Position numbers and translations under genes: made by a program
Notes under the pieces: generated by a model
Told to the model about the DNA's origin: nothing
The model's input: the letters and a program-made list of their open reading frames with translations, nothing else
The model's database searches: none
Part shown: in pieces, positions 1 to 8,800 of the stretch
Numbering within the stretch: position 1 is the first letter of the stretch
Layout of the letters: every line of letters begins with the position of its first letter
From: Turneriella sp.
Lineage (GTDB): Bacteria > Spirochaetota > Leptospiria > Turneriellales > Turneriellaceae
Reading direction: 5' to 3'
DNA: 64,000 nucleotides
Assembly (NCBI GenBank): GCA_019186965.1
Contig: JABARV010000002.1
Coordinates: forward strand, 254,737-318,736

Positions 1-251
1 TCCAAAAAGGAATCTATCCACAAAACCCATTCCAAGTTTTGGATGCAGGAGGAGTTGGAAAGCTTATTGAAATTGCCATCGAAAAAGGCCGCTCGACAAA
101 CCCTAAAATTAAACTAGGAGTCTGCGGCGAACACGGAGGCGATCCCGAGTCGATCCAGTTTTGCCACGCTGTTGGCTTAGACTACGTGTCGTGCTCTCCG
201 TACCGAGTACCAATTGCGCGACTTGCGGCGGCGCAAGCGGCTATTGGTTAA
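1..251 (+). CDS. ppdK: Pyruvate, phosphate dikinase, C-terminal end (partial)
   Basis: The reading frame enters from the left edge and stops at TAA 249-251. The visible 83 residues are the end of the PEP-utilising TIM barrel: [11 protein letters not shown] followed by [15 protein letters not shown], which carries the catalytic cysteine region of pyruvate phosphate dikinase. The enzyme interconverts PEP and pyruvate with ATP and phosphate in the cytoplasm. Enzyme I of the PTS shares the fold, but the [16 protein letters not shown] ending is typical of PPDK. The start and the ATP-grasp part lie outside the window. Confidence 0.9.
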   Translation, partial: QKGIYPQNPFQVLDAGGVGKLIEIAIEKGRSTNPKIKLGVCGEHGGDPESIQFCHAVGLDYVSCSPYRVPIARLAAAQAAIG

Positions 252-303
252 CCTATAACGCGGCGCTCAAAATAGCTGCGCCGCTTTCAAAAAACTATTT
301 TAA

Positions 304-1428
304 TTACAAACCTAAAAGATTATTGTATGTGGAAAGAAGAGAGGCTTTGTCGCCACAAAGCGTTATGTGTCCCAATTTACGAAAAGGGCGCATATCTTTT
401 TTTCCATACCAGTGGAGTGATGCGTGTGGAATCGCGAGGGATTTTGCAATGAGGTTTTCAAATTCTTTCTCGTGCCCAAGCTGCGGCCCCAACAAGTTTA
501 ACATTAAAGTGGGCGTAGTTGTTGCCGCGTTTCCAAGCGGTAAATCAAGAAGAACACGGAGCAAATTTTCGTACTGGCTCGTCGCAGCACCTTCAATTGT
601 GTGGTGTCCACTATTGTGCGGGCGCGGGGCCAATTCGTTTACCAAAAGCTCGCCATCTGTTGTAAGAAACATTTCAACAGCAAGAAGTCCCACGACACCC
701 AACTTTTTGGCAACGTGTACCGCGAGGCGCTGAGCTTCTTTTGCAAGCTTTGCACCAATATCCGCAGGGCAAAGCTGGTAACGCAAAATATTTTTTTTAG
801 CATCAAAAACCATTTCTACAGGATCGTAGTGCACAAAATTTCCACGCCTGTCGGTGACGACAATTACCGCTATTTCTTTCGCGATAGAAATTTTTTTCTC
901 TACGAGAGATTCACCGTCGAAAACTTCTTTTAGATCCTCTTCGCATTGGATTAGTTGAACGCCGCTACCATCGTACCCCGCTGTGGCTTTCTTTTGGATA
1001 AAGGGTAAATCCCACAAATGCGATAATAAATCTTCTTTATTTTTGTACGTTTTGAAAGGCGCTGTAGGAATTTGTTGTTTTTCAAAAAATTCCTTTTGGC
1101 GGCACTTGTTTTGGATAATAGTGAGGATGTTTCCTTGCGGGACTGTAAAAAGTCCCTTGGCTTCTAAAGCACTCAACGCCTCGGCGCTAACGTGCTCCGA
1201 ATCGATGGTGAGCGCATCACAGCCGTTCGCAAACGTAACAACAGTTTCAAAATCGCGTGCGTCGCCTTCTTTAAAAGCACTCGTGTAGAGCGCCGCTGGA
1301 GCATTTGGGTCTTTGTCTAAAACTCGGCAGCGTACGCCAAGGCGCATTGCGGCAGCAATCGTCATTTGCGCCAACTGCCCCCCGCCTAAAATACCAATTG
1401 TCTTTGTAAATTGCAGAACGCGAACCAA
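304..1428 (-). CDS. purK: 5-(carboxyamino)imidazole ribonucleotide synthase PurK
   Basis: 374 residues, normal for PurK. The N terminus has the glycine-rich TIGILGGGQLAQM strand-loop, followed by an ATP-grasp domain with QKKATAGYDGSGV and, near residues 260-290, the EMFLTTDGELLVNELAPRPHNSGH segment that binds metal-ATP. PurK makes N5-CAIR from AIR, ATP and bicarbonate in purine synthesis. It is convergent with ppdK. Upstream on the same strand lies a GC-rich structured region ending in a strong terminator hairpin only about 30 bases before the start, so expression may be controlled by that leader or simply insulated from it. Confidence 0.95.
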   Translation of the reverse strand: MVRVLQFTKTIGILGGGQLAQMTIAAAMRLGVRCRVLDKDPNAPAALYTSAFKEGDARDFETVVTFANGCDALTIDSEHVSAEALSALEAKGLFTVPQGNILTIIQNKCRQKEFFEKQQIPTAPFKTYKNKEDLLSHLWDLPFIQKKATAGYDGSGVQLIQCEEDLKEVFDGESLVEKKISIAKEIAVIVVTDRRGNFVHYDPVEMVFDAKKNILRYQLCPADIGAKLAKEAQRLAVHVAKKLGVVGLLAVEMFLTTDGELLVNELAPRPHNSGHHTIEGAATSQYENLLRVLLDLPLGNAATTTPTLMLNLLGPQLGHEKEFENLIAKSLAIPHASLHWYGKKDMRPFRKLGHITLCGDKASLLSTYNNLLGL

Positions 1429-1459
1429 AAAAAAACAACGACACCGCGTAAACGTATAT

Positions 1460-1498
1460 AAAAAAGCGGCTACAGGGCAGGAGAGTCCCTATAGCCGC
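1460..1498 (-). terminator. Intrinsic terminator upstream of purK
   Basis: Read on the minus strand, GCGGCTATAGGG (1498-1487) pairs with CCCTGTAGCCGC (1477-1466) with one mismatch, and is followed directly by six T. It ends transcription coming from the structured region at 1500-1690, either as the 3' end of a small RNA or as an attenuator for purK. Confidence 0.7.
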
Positions 1499-1499
1499 C

Positions 1500-1690
1500 A
1501 AGTTTCGGAGTTTTGCGGCATCTCTGCCGAGGGCTTTTAGGCCGCTAAACGGCCCCTACAAAATAGCCCCGCTACACACGGAGAGTAGCTTGGCGTCCGA
1601 CGGGAGGTTTGTCGTTTAACGCCCAAAACTACTCGGGAGGAGGTAACCATACCGTGCTTACTTAAATAGACCCACTAAATGGGGTTTAGT
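1500..1690 (-). ncRNA. Structured non-coding region before purK (candidate small RNA or leader)
   Basis: No convincing protein frame lies between purK and the gene at 1769. On the minus strand the region folds into successive hairpins: GAGTAG/CTACTC closing an arm at 1634-1583 with inner GGCGT/ACGCC and CGAC/GTCG pairs, GGCCG/CGGCC at 1554-1540, and CGGCA/TGCCG at 1529-1516, then the terminator at 1498-1460. Cyanobacterial 6S RNA is known to sit upstream of purK, but I do not see the long rod with a central bubble expected of 6S RNA. The 5' end is unknown and no known riboswitch core was recognised. Confidence 0.4.
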
Positions 1691-1768
1691 TCCAAAAAAG
1701 TATAAATATCGATAAATTTTTGGGTTGCCGCACAGACTCGATAGCACGGGCTTATAAGATAGAAAAGT

Positions 1769-2437
1769 ATGTTAATACGGCTTATTAACTTTATTCAACC
1801 CAAGTTTTCTCCATATTTAGTTGGATTACTTACGGCAAGCTCCCTATTTTCAATCCAATACCCATCGCCCCCCAAAACGCCCGACGTGAACGACCCCGCG
1901 AGTGGAGTAAACTCCGCAAAAGAAGTAAGCACGAAACGGAATACATTAAGCAAAAAAACGCCACAAACTTTGATGCGTGTGCGTATCCACTTAGGCGACA
2001 AATCGGTAATTGTTGCTGAAGCCTCGCTGAGCGCTACGTATTCTTTTTCGCACCAAAAAGGACAACTTACTTACCAGCAGACAATCCGTGCCGAGGATAT
2101 CCGCGAGCTTACCATTGAAGCGTACAGGGCGAGAAAAGTGGCTACAGATAAAGAAGGCGATACTTATGAATTTGAGCCGTCACAGGTACGTATTGAACTT
2201 AAAGACGGGCAATCGTTTACGCTTTCGTACCTTTTTAAAGATTTACGCAAAATCCAAGCAAAAAATGCGGATGGAACTTTTACCGTTTTTGGATTTTTTG
2301 CCGATACGTTTAAAGCACACAAAGGATGGCGCGAAAGAGGAGGAAATTCGCTTTCTTTAGTAACGCACAAGGCGCACCCCGCCGCATTTACAAAACTGGA
2401 ATACTTTGAAACTGTTGATAAAACGGGGGGTAACTAA
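1769..2437 (+). CDS. Exported or membrane-anchored protein of unknown function
   Basis: 222 residues. The first 30 residues are hydrophobic (IQPKFSPYLVGLLTASSLF), consistent with a signal or anchor, followed by a proline/serine/lysine-rich linker to about residue 65 and then a beta-rich domain with alternating charged strands (VRIHLGDKSVIVAEASLS, VRIELKDGQSFTLSYLF). No family recognised. It stands alone on the plus strand and converges on the outer-membrane protein gene, ending 15 bases from it. The start at 1769 is the first ATG; no strong ribosome binding site is seen. Confidence 0.6.
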   Translation: MLIRLINFIQPKFSPYLVGLLTASSLFSIQYPSPPKTPDVNDPASGVNSAKEVSTKRNTLSKKTPQTLMRVRIHLGDKSVIVAEASLSATYSFSHQKGQLTYQQTIRAEDIRELTIEAYRARKVATDKEGDTYEFEPSQVRIELKDGQSFTLSYLFKDLRKIQAKNADGTFTVFGFFADTFKAHKGWRERGGNSLSLVTHKAHPAAFTKLEYFETVDKTGGN

Positions 2438-2452
2438 ACTTAAATTAGCAGG

Positions 2453-3022
2453 CTAAAAGGCAGGGGTTGTACGGCTTCCAAACGAATAGCGTATTCCGCC
2501 TGTAAGCGTGGGCCCACTTGAATTAAGCGAGTCGGTTGCTGTTCGGGCAAGCGCATAAGCAACTCCAACTCGCGCAAAAAATGAAATTTCAGGAGTTAGG
2601 AACGATTCGCCGCCAAGCCCTGCTTCAAAGTACATTGTTCCAATTACGTTACCATACATTTTTGTAAGTGAATCTTTAATTTTGCCACTCCAGACCCCCG
2701 CAGCAAGGTACGGAGTTACTGTGAAAAAATTTGTTAAAACAGGAATGCGGTAATCGACAAGCAAATTAGAAACCATTACTGTGTTAAGTCCCGAGTCTGC
2801 AGTTAAATAAAAGAAACGTGCGTAAACATCTATATTTTTTAGTGCATACCCAATGCTACCTCCTCCCCCTATTTGCGCAGGTTCTTTCTGTGGGGTAAGA
2901 GCAAAACCGCCCGCGTCGACTTTAAAACGCTCGTAGAATTTAAGCTCATTCGATTGCGCAAAAAGAGTGGTGGTCATCCCCAAAATTCCACTCAATACCG
3001 CTATTTTTCCAAATTTTTTCAT
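2453..3022 (-). CDS. Outer-membrane beta-barrel-like protein
   Basis: 189 residues with a clear signal peptide (MKKFGKIAVLSGILGMTTTLFA, cleavage after FAQ). The mature part alternates aromatic and small residues in short amphipathic strands (IDVYARFFYLTADSG, FTVTPYLAAGVWSGKI, PEISFFARVGVAYALA) and finishes with GGIRYSF plus a short tail, as in small eight-stranded barrels. It lies 12 bases downstream of the exported protein at 3035-4615 on the same strand, so the two are probably cotranscribed. Function unknown. Confidence 0.7.
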   Translation of the reverse strand: MKKFGKIAVLSGILGMTTTLFAQSNELKFYERFKVDAGGFALTPQKEPAQIGGGGSIGYALKNIDVYARFFYLTADSGLNTVMVSNLLVDYRIPVLTNFFTVTPYLAAGVWSGKIKDSLTKMYGNVIGTMYFEAGLGGESFLTPEISFFARVGVAYALARTATDSLNSSGPTLTGGIRYSFGSRTTPAF

Positions 3023-3034
3023 AATCTTCTCCAG

Positions 3035-4615
3035 TTACTTACTTTGCTTTTGGGCCATATTAAAAATATCTTGTACTACACCTTGCGCAATTTCATCTAC
3101 AGCGTTAAAAAGGCGCACGTCTACAGGCGACTGGCTTACAGAGCCACCAATCGCAGTCAACTTCACCAAGTCGTATACTTTAGATTCGATGACGATATTA
3201 CTCGACGAAGTACTCAACGAATAAAATCCAAAAATGATATAATCTGCGCCTGTCTCGTTTTTAAATTCCTTGAGTCGAGCCGTTGTAATATCTGCGGGAG
3301 ATTTAAAAAATTTTCGACCAGCAGCGTTACTTTTTTGTTCTTCGTTTCGGTTGTACTCAAATATTTTTTTCATTGAATCATCTACCGCACTTGAAAGCGA
3401 ACCGCTAAGCCACGCATAAAGCGGCGAATTGGTACGATCGTAAAAATCTAAAATTGCAACGCTTGCTAAACTACCGTCTTCACGTTGGGCGGTCATCTTG
3501 TCAATTTGTGATCCAAGCTCAACAAATTGTTCATCGCTTAAAGTTGGAGTACTACGCTGCATCTCTGAAACCATTGCTGTGAGCACATCTTCGTTCGAGG
3601 AAGATTTACTGGGAAAACTATCTTGAAACCAAACGAGGCTCCCGCTGTGTAGATCAAACCCGCGTGCAAACGATTTTTTGCCTTGAGGGCGAAAAAGTAA
3701 TAAATAGTCGGCTTGGGTATGTGCCTGTATTTTTTTTAACACAGAGGAAAAATTTTTCGCAAACTGGTTTGTCATTTGTTCGCGTACTGCTTCGTACTCA
3801 TTTCGATCGGCGAGATCGTCGCTATAATCGACAGCCGCCGAAAGAGCAAATGGAGGTTCCTCCTCTAAAGTGCGTACAGCATCGTACGAAACAAGCCGCG
3901 ACTGTATGCTCCGCAGTGGCTCTACATCGTTTGCCGCCAAAGCCGTAAAATCGTCCCCAGAAAGCGTATGCACGCGATACCGTTGCCGCGACAGTTCCAT
4001 GTAGAACTGGTTGAGCTCCAAGGCGTTGAGCGTTGCGAGCACGGCGACTTTACTTCCTGCCGCAATGGGAGCTTTAAGATAACGATCTCCCACAAGAGGA
4101 AAAATACGCCGCACCATATCAACAACAACAGTTTCTGGTTTAGAATAAACCCAAAACGTTGTTATATAGTTTGTAGCCGAATTATAATGGTAGAGTTTTA
4201 CGAGAACATTTCTTTTATCGATTCCGTCCATTTCGGTAGAGGGTTCTATCTTTTTATCGTTATTTTTTCTTAAAACAATATTTTTAGGTTCGTACTCAAA
4301 AATCTTTCCTGTAATTAGGCTACCGTTATCAAGTATATCTTGTAATTTTTTATATTCGTCGGCCTTGTACAAAACTTGGTTTTTCAATTTAATTTTTTCG
4401 CGCCTTCTGGAAAATTCGTTTGGGTATATTAAAGCGCCTCGGTTAGCTTTTTGTAACGCCTTACTAAGCACTATTGGGAAACGTAACACTATTTCGTGCG
4501 AAAGGGGAGTGTCGCTTGCTTTCGCAAAATACCCAATAGACGTGGGGACAGCCGCCGTAACCGAAACCGTAACTACAAGATAAAGAAGTATCGAAAAAAA
4601 AACGTGCATCGGCAT
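3035..4615 (-). CDS. Exported protein with repeated CsgG/TolB-like domains
   Basis: 526 residues with an N-terminal signal peptide (MPMHVFFSILLYLVVTVSVTA). Two regions resemble the nucleotide-like fold of CsgG, LpoB and FlgO proteins: one near residue 190 (GSKVAVLATLNALELNQFYMEL) and one near residue 380 (VAILDFYDRTNSPLYAWLSG then GADYIIFGFYSLS). Such proteins work in the periplasm in envelope assembly. It sits between a lipoprotein gene upstream and a barrel-type protein downstream with short gaps, suggesting one envelope operon 5211-2453. The family assignment is an inference from motif shape only. Confidence 0.6.
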   Translation of the reverse strand: MPMHVFFSILLYLVVTVSVTAAVPTSIGYFAKASDTPLSHEIVLRFPIVLSKALQKANRGALIYPNEFSRRREKIKLKNQVLYKADEYKKLQDILDNGSLITGKIFEYEPKNIVLRKNNDKKIEPSTEMDGIDKRNVLVKLYHYNSATNYITTFWVYSKPETVVVDMVRRIFPLVGDRYLKAPIAAGSKVAVLATLNALELNQFYMELSRQRYRVHTLSGDDFTALAANDVEPLRSIQSRLVSYDAVRTLEEEPPFALSAAVDYSDDLADRNEYEAVREQMTNQFAKNFSSVLKKIQAHTQADYLLLFRPQGKKSFARGFDLHSGSLVWFQDSFPSKSSSNEDVLTAMVSEMQRSTPTLSDEQFVELGSQIDKMTAQREDGSLASVAILDFYDRTNSPLYAWLSGSLSSAVDDSMKKIFEYNRNEEQKSNAAGRKFFKSPADITTARLKEFKNETGADYIIFGFYSLSTSSSNIVIESKVYDLVKLTAIGGSVSQSPVDVRLFNAVDEIAQGVVQDIFNMAQKQSK

Positions 4616-4632
4616 TTTAAAAGTATCGTTTT

Positions 4633-5211
4633 CTATTTTCCTTTTTTCATCGTCTCGATAATTTTTTCAACAACAGATTTTAAATCGTCCTTGCGGCTTG
4701 CTTGGTAATTTTCAACGTACACAAGTTCCATATTATCGAGGCGAATCGCACGTACCCATGAATAACCTTGCCCCCAATTTTTAAGCGAGAGCAATACAAC
4801 GTACCGTGCATTGAGTTTGGTACGCAGGCTTTGTAACATTTCTATTTTAAGATTTTCAAAGTTAAAAATGTGGAGCTTATAAATATTTTCAAAAACCTTA
4901 TCTGCCACAGCAACTTGCCGTTGTGAATTGCGAGGATTAAAAATATTTTGTATAAATGCTGTCTTTTTTAACGAGCGCACATCCAGTACGTCGTCTGTTG
5001 TATAAAAATCTGTTGCGTTAAACGCTTTCACAGAATATCCTGCTTTCATAAACTCCATAAACACCGCGTTTTTGTAATCGTTCTCTCCTTCGACAAGAAG
5101 CGCGATGCTCGAATTGGCTGGAATTACTTCCTTAATGGTGTAACTTTTTTGTACCGATTTACACCCAAAAACAAGAGTGGTGCAAAAAACTGCATATAAA
5201 TATTTTTTCAT
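4633..5211 (-). CDS. Lipoprotein of unknown function
   Basis: 192 residues. MKKYLYAVFCTTLVFGCKS is a lipoprotein signal with a plausible lipobox (VFGC), the cysteine at residue 17. The rest is a mixed alpha/beta domain with an ARYVVLLSLKNWGQGYSW segment similar in pattern to the FlgO/LpoB-type domain of the next gene. It is the first gene of the probable envelope operon with 4615-3035 and 3022-2453. A region of about 250 bases without genes separates it from the divergent porin gene. Confidence 0.65.
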   Translation of the reverse strand: MKKYLYAVFCTTLVFGCKSVQKSYTIKEVIPANSSIALLVEGENDYKNAVFMEFMKAGYSVKAFNATDFYTTDDVLDVRSLKKTAFIQNIFNPRNSQRQVAVADKVFENIYKLHIFNFENLKIEMLQSLRTKLNARYVVLLSLKNWGQGYSWVRAIRLDNMELVYVENYQASRKDDLKSVVEKIIETMKKGK

Positions 5212-5350
5212 GGTTATCCCTAAATGGTTTAAATTTCATTTTGTATATAATGTAAAGTAATAATCCTTGAATAGAAAAAAGAGCCTACGATAGACAATTT
5301 TCATTGACACCATATTCGAGTTTAACTTACGCGCTCAAAAGTTGCATTGA

Positions 5351-5371
5351 TTGCAAAATTTAGTTTTGCAA
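5351..5371. promoter_or_regulatory. Palindrome in the porin-amtB upstream region (operator candidate)
   Basis: TTGCAAAA and TTTTGCAA are separated by five bases, a perfect 8-bp inverted repeat about 100 bases before the porin start. It lies in the 258-base intergenic stretch 5212-5469, which is AT-rich and also holds a TTGACA at about 5303. A regulator binding here would control the porin-amtB-PII cluster; this is inference. Confidence 0.3.
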
Positions 5372-5469
5372 ACTTTGTAACCTATCTATCGCGTGTGGAG
5401 CAGTAGAAAAGCATACGCGATTGGGTAAACTTGAAAATTAAGATTTTTGGATCTTATAGGAGTAGAAAA

Positions 5470-7062
5470 ATGAGAACCAAAACGACGAATAAAAAAACAA
5501 CAATAGAACTGCGCCCTGCGGGTAGTGACGGTGTTCACCGGGTTGCAGTTAGTACGAATAACCCGACAAACCAAAAATCGAGCTTCGCTCGGTTTTTACG
5601 GCAGTGTGCATGCACAATACAACAAATAGCGCTCGCCGCTTGCGTTGTTTTTGCCACCACACATACCGCATGGGGGCAAGCGGAAACAGAAAAATCTGAA
5701 TCTCCTGCTTCCTACATCTTTGGTGGTAGTCTTGTCCAAAGCTACACCTTCAATCCCAACCATCCCACCGACGGTTATAACGGTACTGTAACCTGGACGG
5801 ATAGAGCCAACGAGTACCAACTGAACCAAGCGTGGACATACGCCGAAATCCCCACCGACACCAGCAAAAAAGAATTCGATTGGGGTGGGCGTATCGACCT
5901 GTTGTTTGGGTCGAGTTACCGCTGGACAACGAGTAGCGGCTTTGAAGATAAAATTTTCAAAACCAATACCGGAACAAACAGTAATTGCACCGCTCTGCCC
6001 GCAACAGGAACGCAAGGCACTGCAAAAGATAACTCAAACTGTAACACGGTGAGCAGCCAATACGGGCTATCGATACCACAGCTTTATTTCGATGCGGCGT
6101 ACAAATCGGTCAAGCTGCGTATTGGACACATCATTTCACCCGTGGGATTTTTCACCGTCGACACCACTCAAAACTTTTTTGCGGTGCTGCCGTACACGTA
6201 CCAATACGGTGAGCCTTTCACGCATTGGGGTGCTTGGGTCTACTGGGCGGTGAACGAACGCCTCAATATCATGGGTGGTGCTACGGTTGGCGGCGATAAT
6301 TTTGACGGCGCGGGTACGGGCTCAAAACTCCCTGGATTTTTAGGCACTGTCAATTATATCTTTGCAGATAAATCGACGCTCGACTGGGTCGTTCATATCA
6401 GCAGTGAATACAACTACAAATCGGCGGCCAATAGCACAGACCCTGCGATTCTTTCGGGGGATTTTAAGAGCGGATCGTACAACCGCTTCGAGAGTCTCTA
6501 TAGCTGGCGCTACTTTCAAACGCTGGTCTATAAACGCGACTTAACGGCAAAACTACAGTGGGTTTTGCAATCCGACTTTGGCATCCAAAAAGTAGCGGAC
6601 GTTGAAGCAGCGTTGACCGGTTCGAAGAGACTCGACAAAGAAGTGTATGCAATGTGGTACGGCATCAACACCTACTTTTTCTATGCACTCACCGATGCAT
6701 TGCGTGTGGGGCTTAACCTCGAGTGGTTCCGCGACCAGAACGGCGTACGCGTTGGCAGTGTTCTACCGAGCATGGCGGCAGCCTCTACACGCGCTGCGGG
6801 TATGGGTACGGGAGGCTCGCCTTTTCGCGGTAACTACGTCGGCAACTTTTTTGCCATCACCGTTGGTCCCCGTTTCCAAGTGCAGAAAAACACGTTCGTG
6901 CGCTTTATGGCGCGTTACGATTATTTTGGCGGAACTGCACTCAATGCACTAAAACCGGGAGATGCCGGTTACAACCAAACTGGCAGCGCAGCGCTTCCCT
7001 TTGGCGACGGCAATAGCCGTGATCAACTGGTCTTTGGTATTGACCTAGGAGTGGTTTTCTAA
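5470..7062 (+). CDS. Outer-membrane porin, BBP2-like beta-barrel
   Basis: 530 residues from ATG 5470, chosen because AGGAG lies 8 bases upstream (an in-frame TTG at 5431 has no such site). A long polar N terminus precedes a signal-like stretch at about residues 50-70 (IALAACVVFATTHTAWG). The mature part is rich in aromatic beta strands, with IGHIISPVGFFTVDTTQNFF and WGAWVYWAVNERLNIMGGATV typical of BBP2-family porins, and ends on GIDLGVVF with a terminal phenylalanine. Its stop overlaps an ATG at 7062 ahead of amtB, so it probably supplies outer-membrane passage for ammonium or other nitrogen compounds. Confidence 0.75.
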   Translation: MRTKTTNKKTTIELRPAGSDGVHRVAVSTNNPTNQKSSFARFLRQCACTIQQIALAACVVFATTHTAWGQAETEKSESPASYIFGGSLVQSYTFNPNHPTDGYNGTVTWTDRANEYQLNQAWTYAEIPTDTSKKEFDWGGRIDLLFGSSYRWTTSSGFEDKIFKTNTGTNSNCTALPATGTQGTAKDNSNCNTVSSQYGLSIPQLYFDAAYKSVKLRIGHIISPVGFFTVDTTQNFFAVLPYTYQYGEPFTHWGAWVYWAVNERLNIMGGATVGGDNFDGAGTGSKLPGFLGTVNYIFADKSTLDWVVHISSEYNYKSAANSTDPAILSGDFKSGSYNRFESLYSWRYFQTLVYKRDLTAKLQWVLQSDFGIQKVADVEAALTGSKRLDKEVYAMWYGINTYFFYALTDALRVGLNLEWFRDQNGVRVGSVLPSMAAASTRAAGMGTGGSPFRGNYVGNFFAITVGPRFQVQKNTFVRFMARYDYFGGTALNALKPGDAGYNQTGSAALPFGDGNSRDQLVFGIDLGVVF

Positions 7063-7094
7063 TGCGCGCAGTAAATAACAAAAGGAGAACTCAA

Positions 7095-8429
7095 ATGAAA
7101 AAGAATTTTATACCGTTCATTATATCTTCATTGGTGCTATCGTTTTGCCTCTTTGCCGGAGTGACACCGGCGCTTGCCGAGGCAAACGATGCGATTGCAA
7201 AAATTGACTCCGGTAGAACTGCGTGGATGCTCGTGTCATCCGCGCTAGTTCTCCTCATGATACCCGGGCTTGCGCTTTTTTATGCAGGCATGGTGCGGCA
7301 AAAAAATATGCTCAACACAATCCTCATGAGCCTCATCGCCATGAGTGTCGTTGGTGTTGAGTGGATTCTTGTCGGTTACAACATGGTCTTTGGTAAATCC
7401 ATCGGCGGCATCTTTGGATGGTCTGAGGGCGGCTTTGCCCTACAAAACATCCCATGGGATACCACCACAAATGGGATACCGACATTGGTGAATGTGATGT
7501 TTTTCGGCAAGTTTGCGATTATCACCCCCGCGCTTATTTCAGGCGCAATTGTCGAGCGCATGAAATTTAGCGCGTACGTGCTTTTCATTTTACTTTGGAG
7601 TGTACTCATCTACAACCCTCTCGCGCACATGGTGTGGGGGCCAGGCGGTTGGCTCTTGGAAAAAGGAGTTTTAGATTTTGCCGGCGGCACAGTGGTGCAT
7701 ATTAGCTCTGGATTTTCGGCGCTATTTCTCGCATGGCTTTTCCTTAAAAAACGCGTCGGTTACCCCGAAGACCAAATGCGTCCCGGAAGTCTTTTCCAAA
7801 CACTATTAGGCGCTGGCCTACTTTGGGTCGGCTGGTTTGGTTTTAACGCGGGCTCGGCCATCGCCACATCGGCGGATTTTATGTTGCGTGCAGGGTTGGC
7901 GTTTACCAATACACAGATTGCTGCGGCCGCCGCCGGTTTTGTGTGGATCACCATTGAATACGCTTTGCATAAAAAACCAACCTCGGTGGGTTTGGCTTCG
8001 GGTATGGTTGCTGGCCTTGTGGGAATTACCCCGGGTGCAGGCCACGTTTCACCGATGGCGGCGCTCGCTATTGGTTCACTCGCTGCGCTCGTTTGTTTTA
8101 CAGCCGTTGTCGCCAAGCGCCGCTTAGGTTACGACGATTCCCTCGATGTGTTTGGCGTACACGGCATGGGCGGTTTATTCGGCGCTTTGGCGACCGGACT
8201 TTTCGCAAGCGTGGGCACACCGCACATTGGCTTGTTCTCGGGTGGCGATGTGCAACAGTTTCTTTTGCAACTGTTGGGTGCCGGCGTCGGTATCGGCTTT
8301 TCAGTCGCGGGAACAATTCTCATCGCGTTCATTGTCGATAAGACAATTGGCTTGCGCGTCTCCGCAAAACAAGAAACGTTGGGGTTAGACCTCACGCAAC
8401 ACGGCGAAACAAGCCTGACTCGGGTTTAA
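7095..8429 (+). CDS. amtB: Ammonium transporter AmtB
   Basis: 444 residues from ATG 7095, preceded by AAAGGAGA; an upstream in-frame ATG at 7062 overlaps the porin stop. An N-terminal signal peptide (to about ALAEA) is followed by eleven membrane segments. Both pore histidines of the family are present: GGTVVHISSGFSAL and DVFGVHGMGGLFGAL. Amt trimers conduct ammonium across the inner membrane and are normally closed by a PII protein, and a PII gene follows 23 bases downstream in the same operon. Confidence 0.95.
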   Translation: MKKNFIPFIISSLVLSFCLFAGVTPALAEANDAIAKIDSGRTAWMLVSSALVLLMIPGLALFYAGMVRQKNMLNTILMSLIAMSVVGVEWILVGYNMVFGKSIGGIFGWSEGGFALQNIPWDTTTNGIPTLVNVMFFGKFAIITPALISGAIVERMKFSAYVLFILLWSVLIYNPLAHMVWGPGGWLLEKGVLDFAGGTVVHISSGFSALFLAWLFLKKRVGYPEDQMRPGSLFQTLLGAGLLWVGWFGFNAGSAIATSADFMLRAGLAFTNTQIAAAAAGFVWITIEYALHKKPTSVGLASGMVAGLVGITPGAGHVSPMAALAIGSLAALVCFTAVVAKRRLGYDDSLDVFGVHGMGGLFGALATGLFASVGTPHIGLFSGGDVQQFLLQLLGAGVGIGFSVAGTILIAFIVDKTIGLRVSAKQETLGLDLTQHGETSLTRV

Positions 8430-8452
8430 TCCAACTATTTAAGGAGGAAATT

Positions 8453-8800
8453 ATGAAACTTATTATTGCACTCATCCAGCCGCACCGTTTAGAAGCGGTA
8501 AAGCGTGAACTCAACAAGCGCGAAATTTTTCGCTTAACCGTCACCGAAGCAATGGGGTATGGCCGCCAGAAAGGCCAGCTTCAATACTTTCGTGGCCAAG
8601 AAATGGAATCGGAGCTCATCAATAAAATCGAGCTACAAATAGGCGTCAACGACGCCTTTGTCGAACCGACCATTGATGCGATTATGGCGGGCGCACGCAG
8701 CGACTCTACGGGCCAAATCGGCGACGGAAAAATTTTCGTGCTGCCACTTGATGAAGTGGTGCGTATCAGCGACGGTACGCGCGGCGGCGAAGCTATTTAG
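8453..8800 (+). CDS. glnK: PII nitrogen regulatory protein (GlnB/GlnK type)
   Basis: 115 residues, the usual PII size, after a strong AAGGAGGA site. Family landmarks: MKLIIALIQPHRLEAVK start, GYGRQKGQ at the T-loop base and the B-loop region GQIGDGKIFVLPLDEVVRI. In the T-loop, where PII proteins carry Tyr51 (RGAEY), this one reads RGQEM, so the uridylylation tyrosine is missing. Linkage to amtB indicates the GlnK role of gating AmtB in response to 2-oxoglutarate and ATP/ADP. The stop overlaps the end of convergent metW by 8 bases. Confidence 0.92.
   Translation: MKLIIALIQPHRLEAVKRELNKREIFRLTVTEAMGYGRQKGQLQYFRGQEMESELINKIELQIGVNDAFVEPTIDAIMAGARSDSTGQIGDGKIFVLPLDEVVRISDGTRGGEAI

Noticed and set aside
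1500-1690. tmRNA, RNase P RNA or SRP RNA as identity of the structured region
   Set aside because: No tag-peptide frame with tRNA-like ends, no RNase P core sequences and no SRP GGAA loop were found on either strand.
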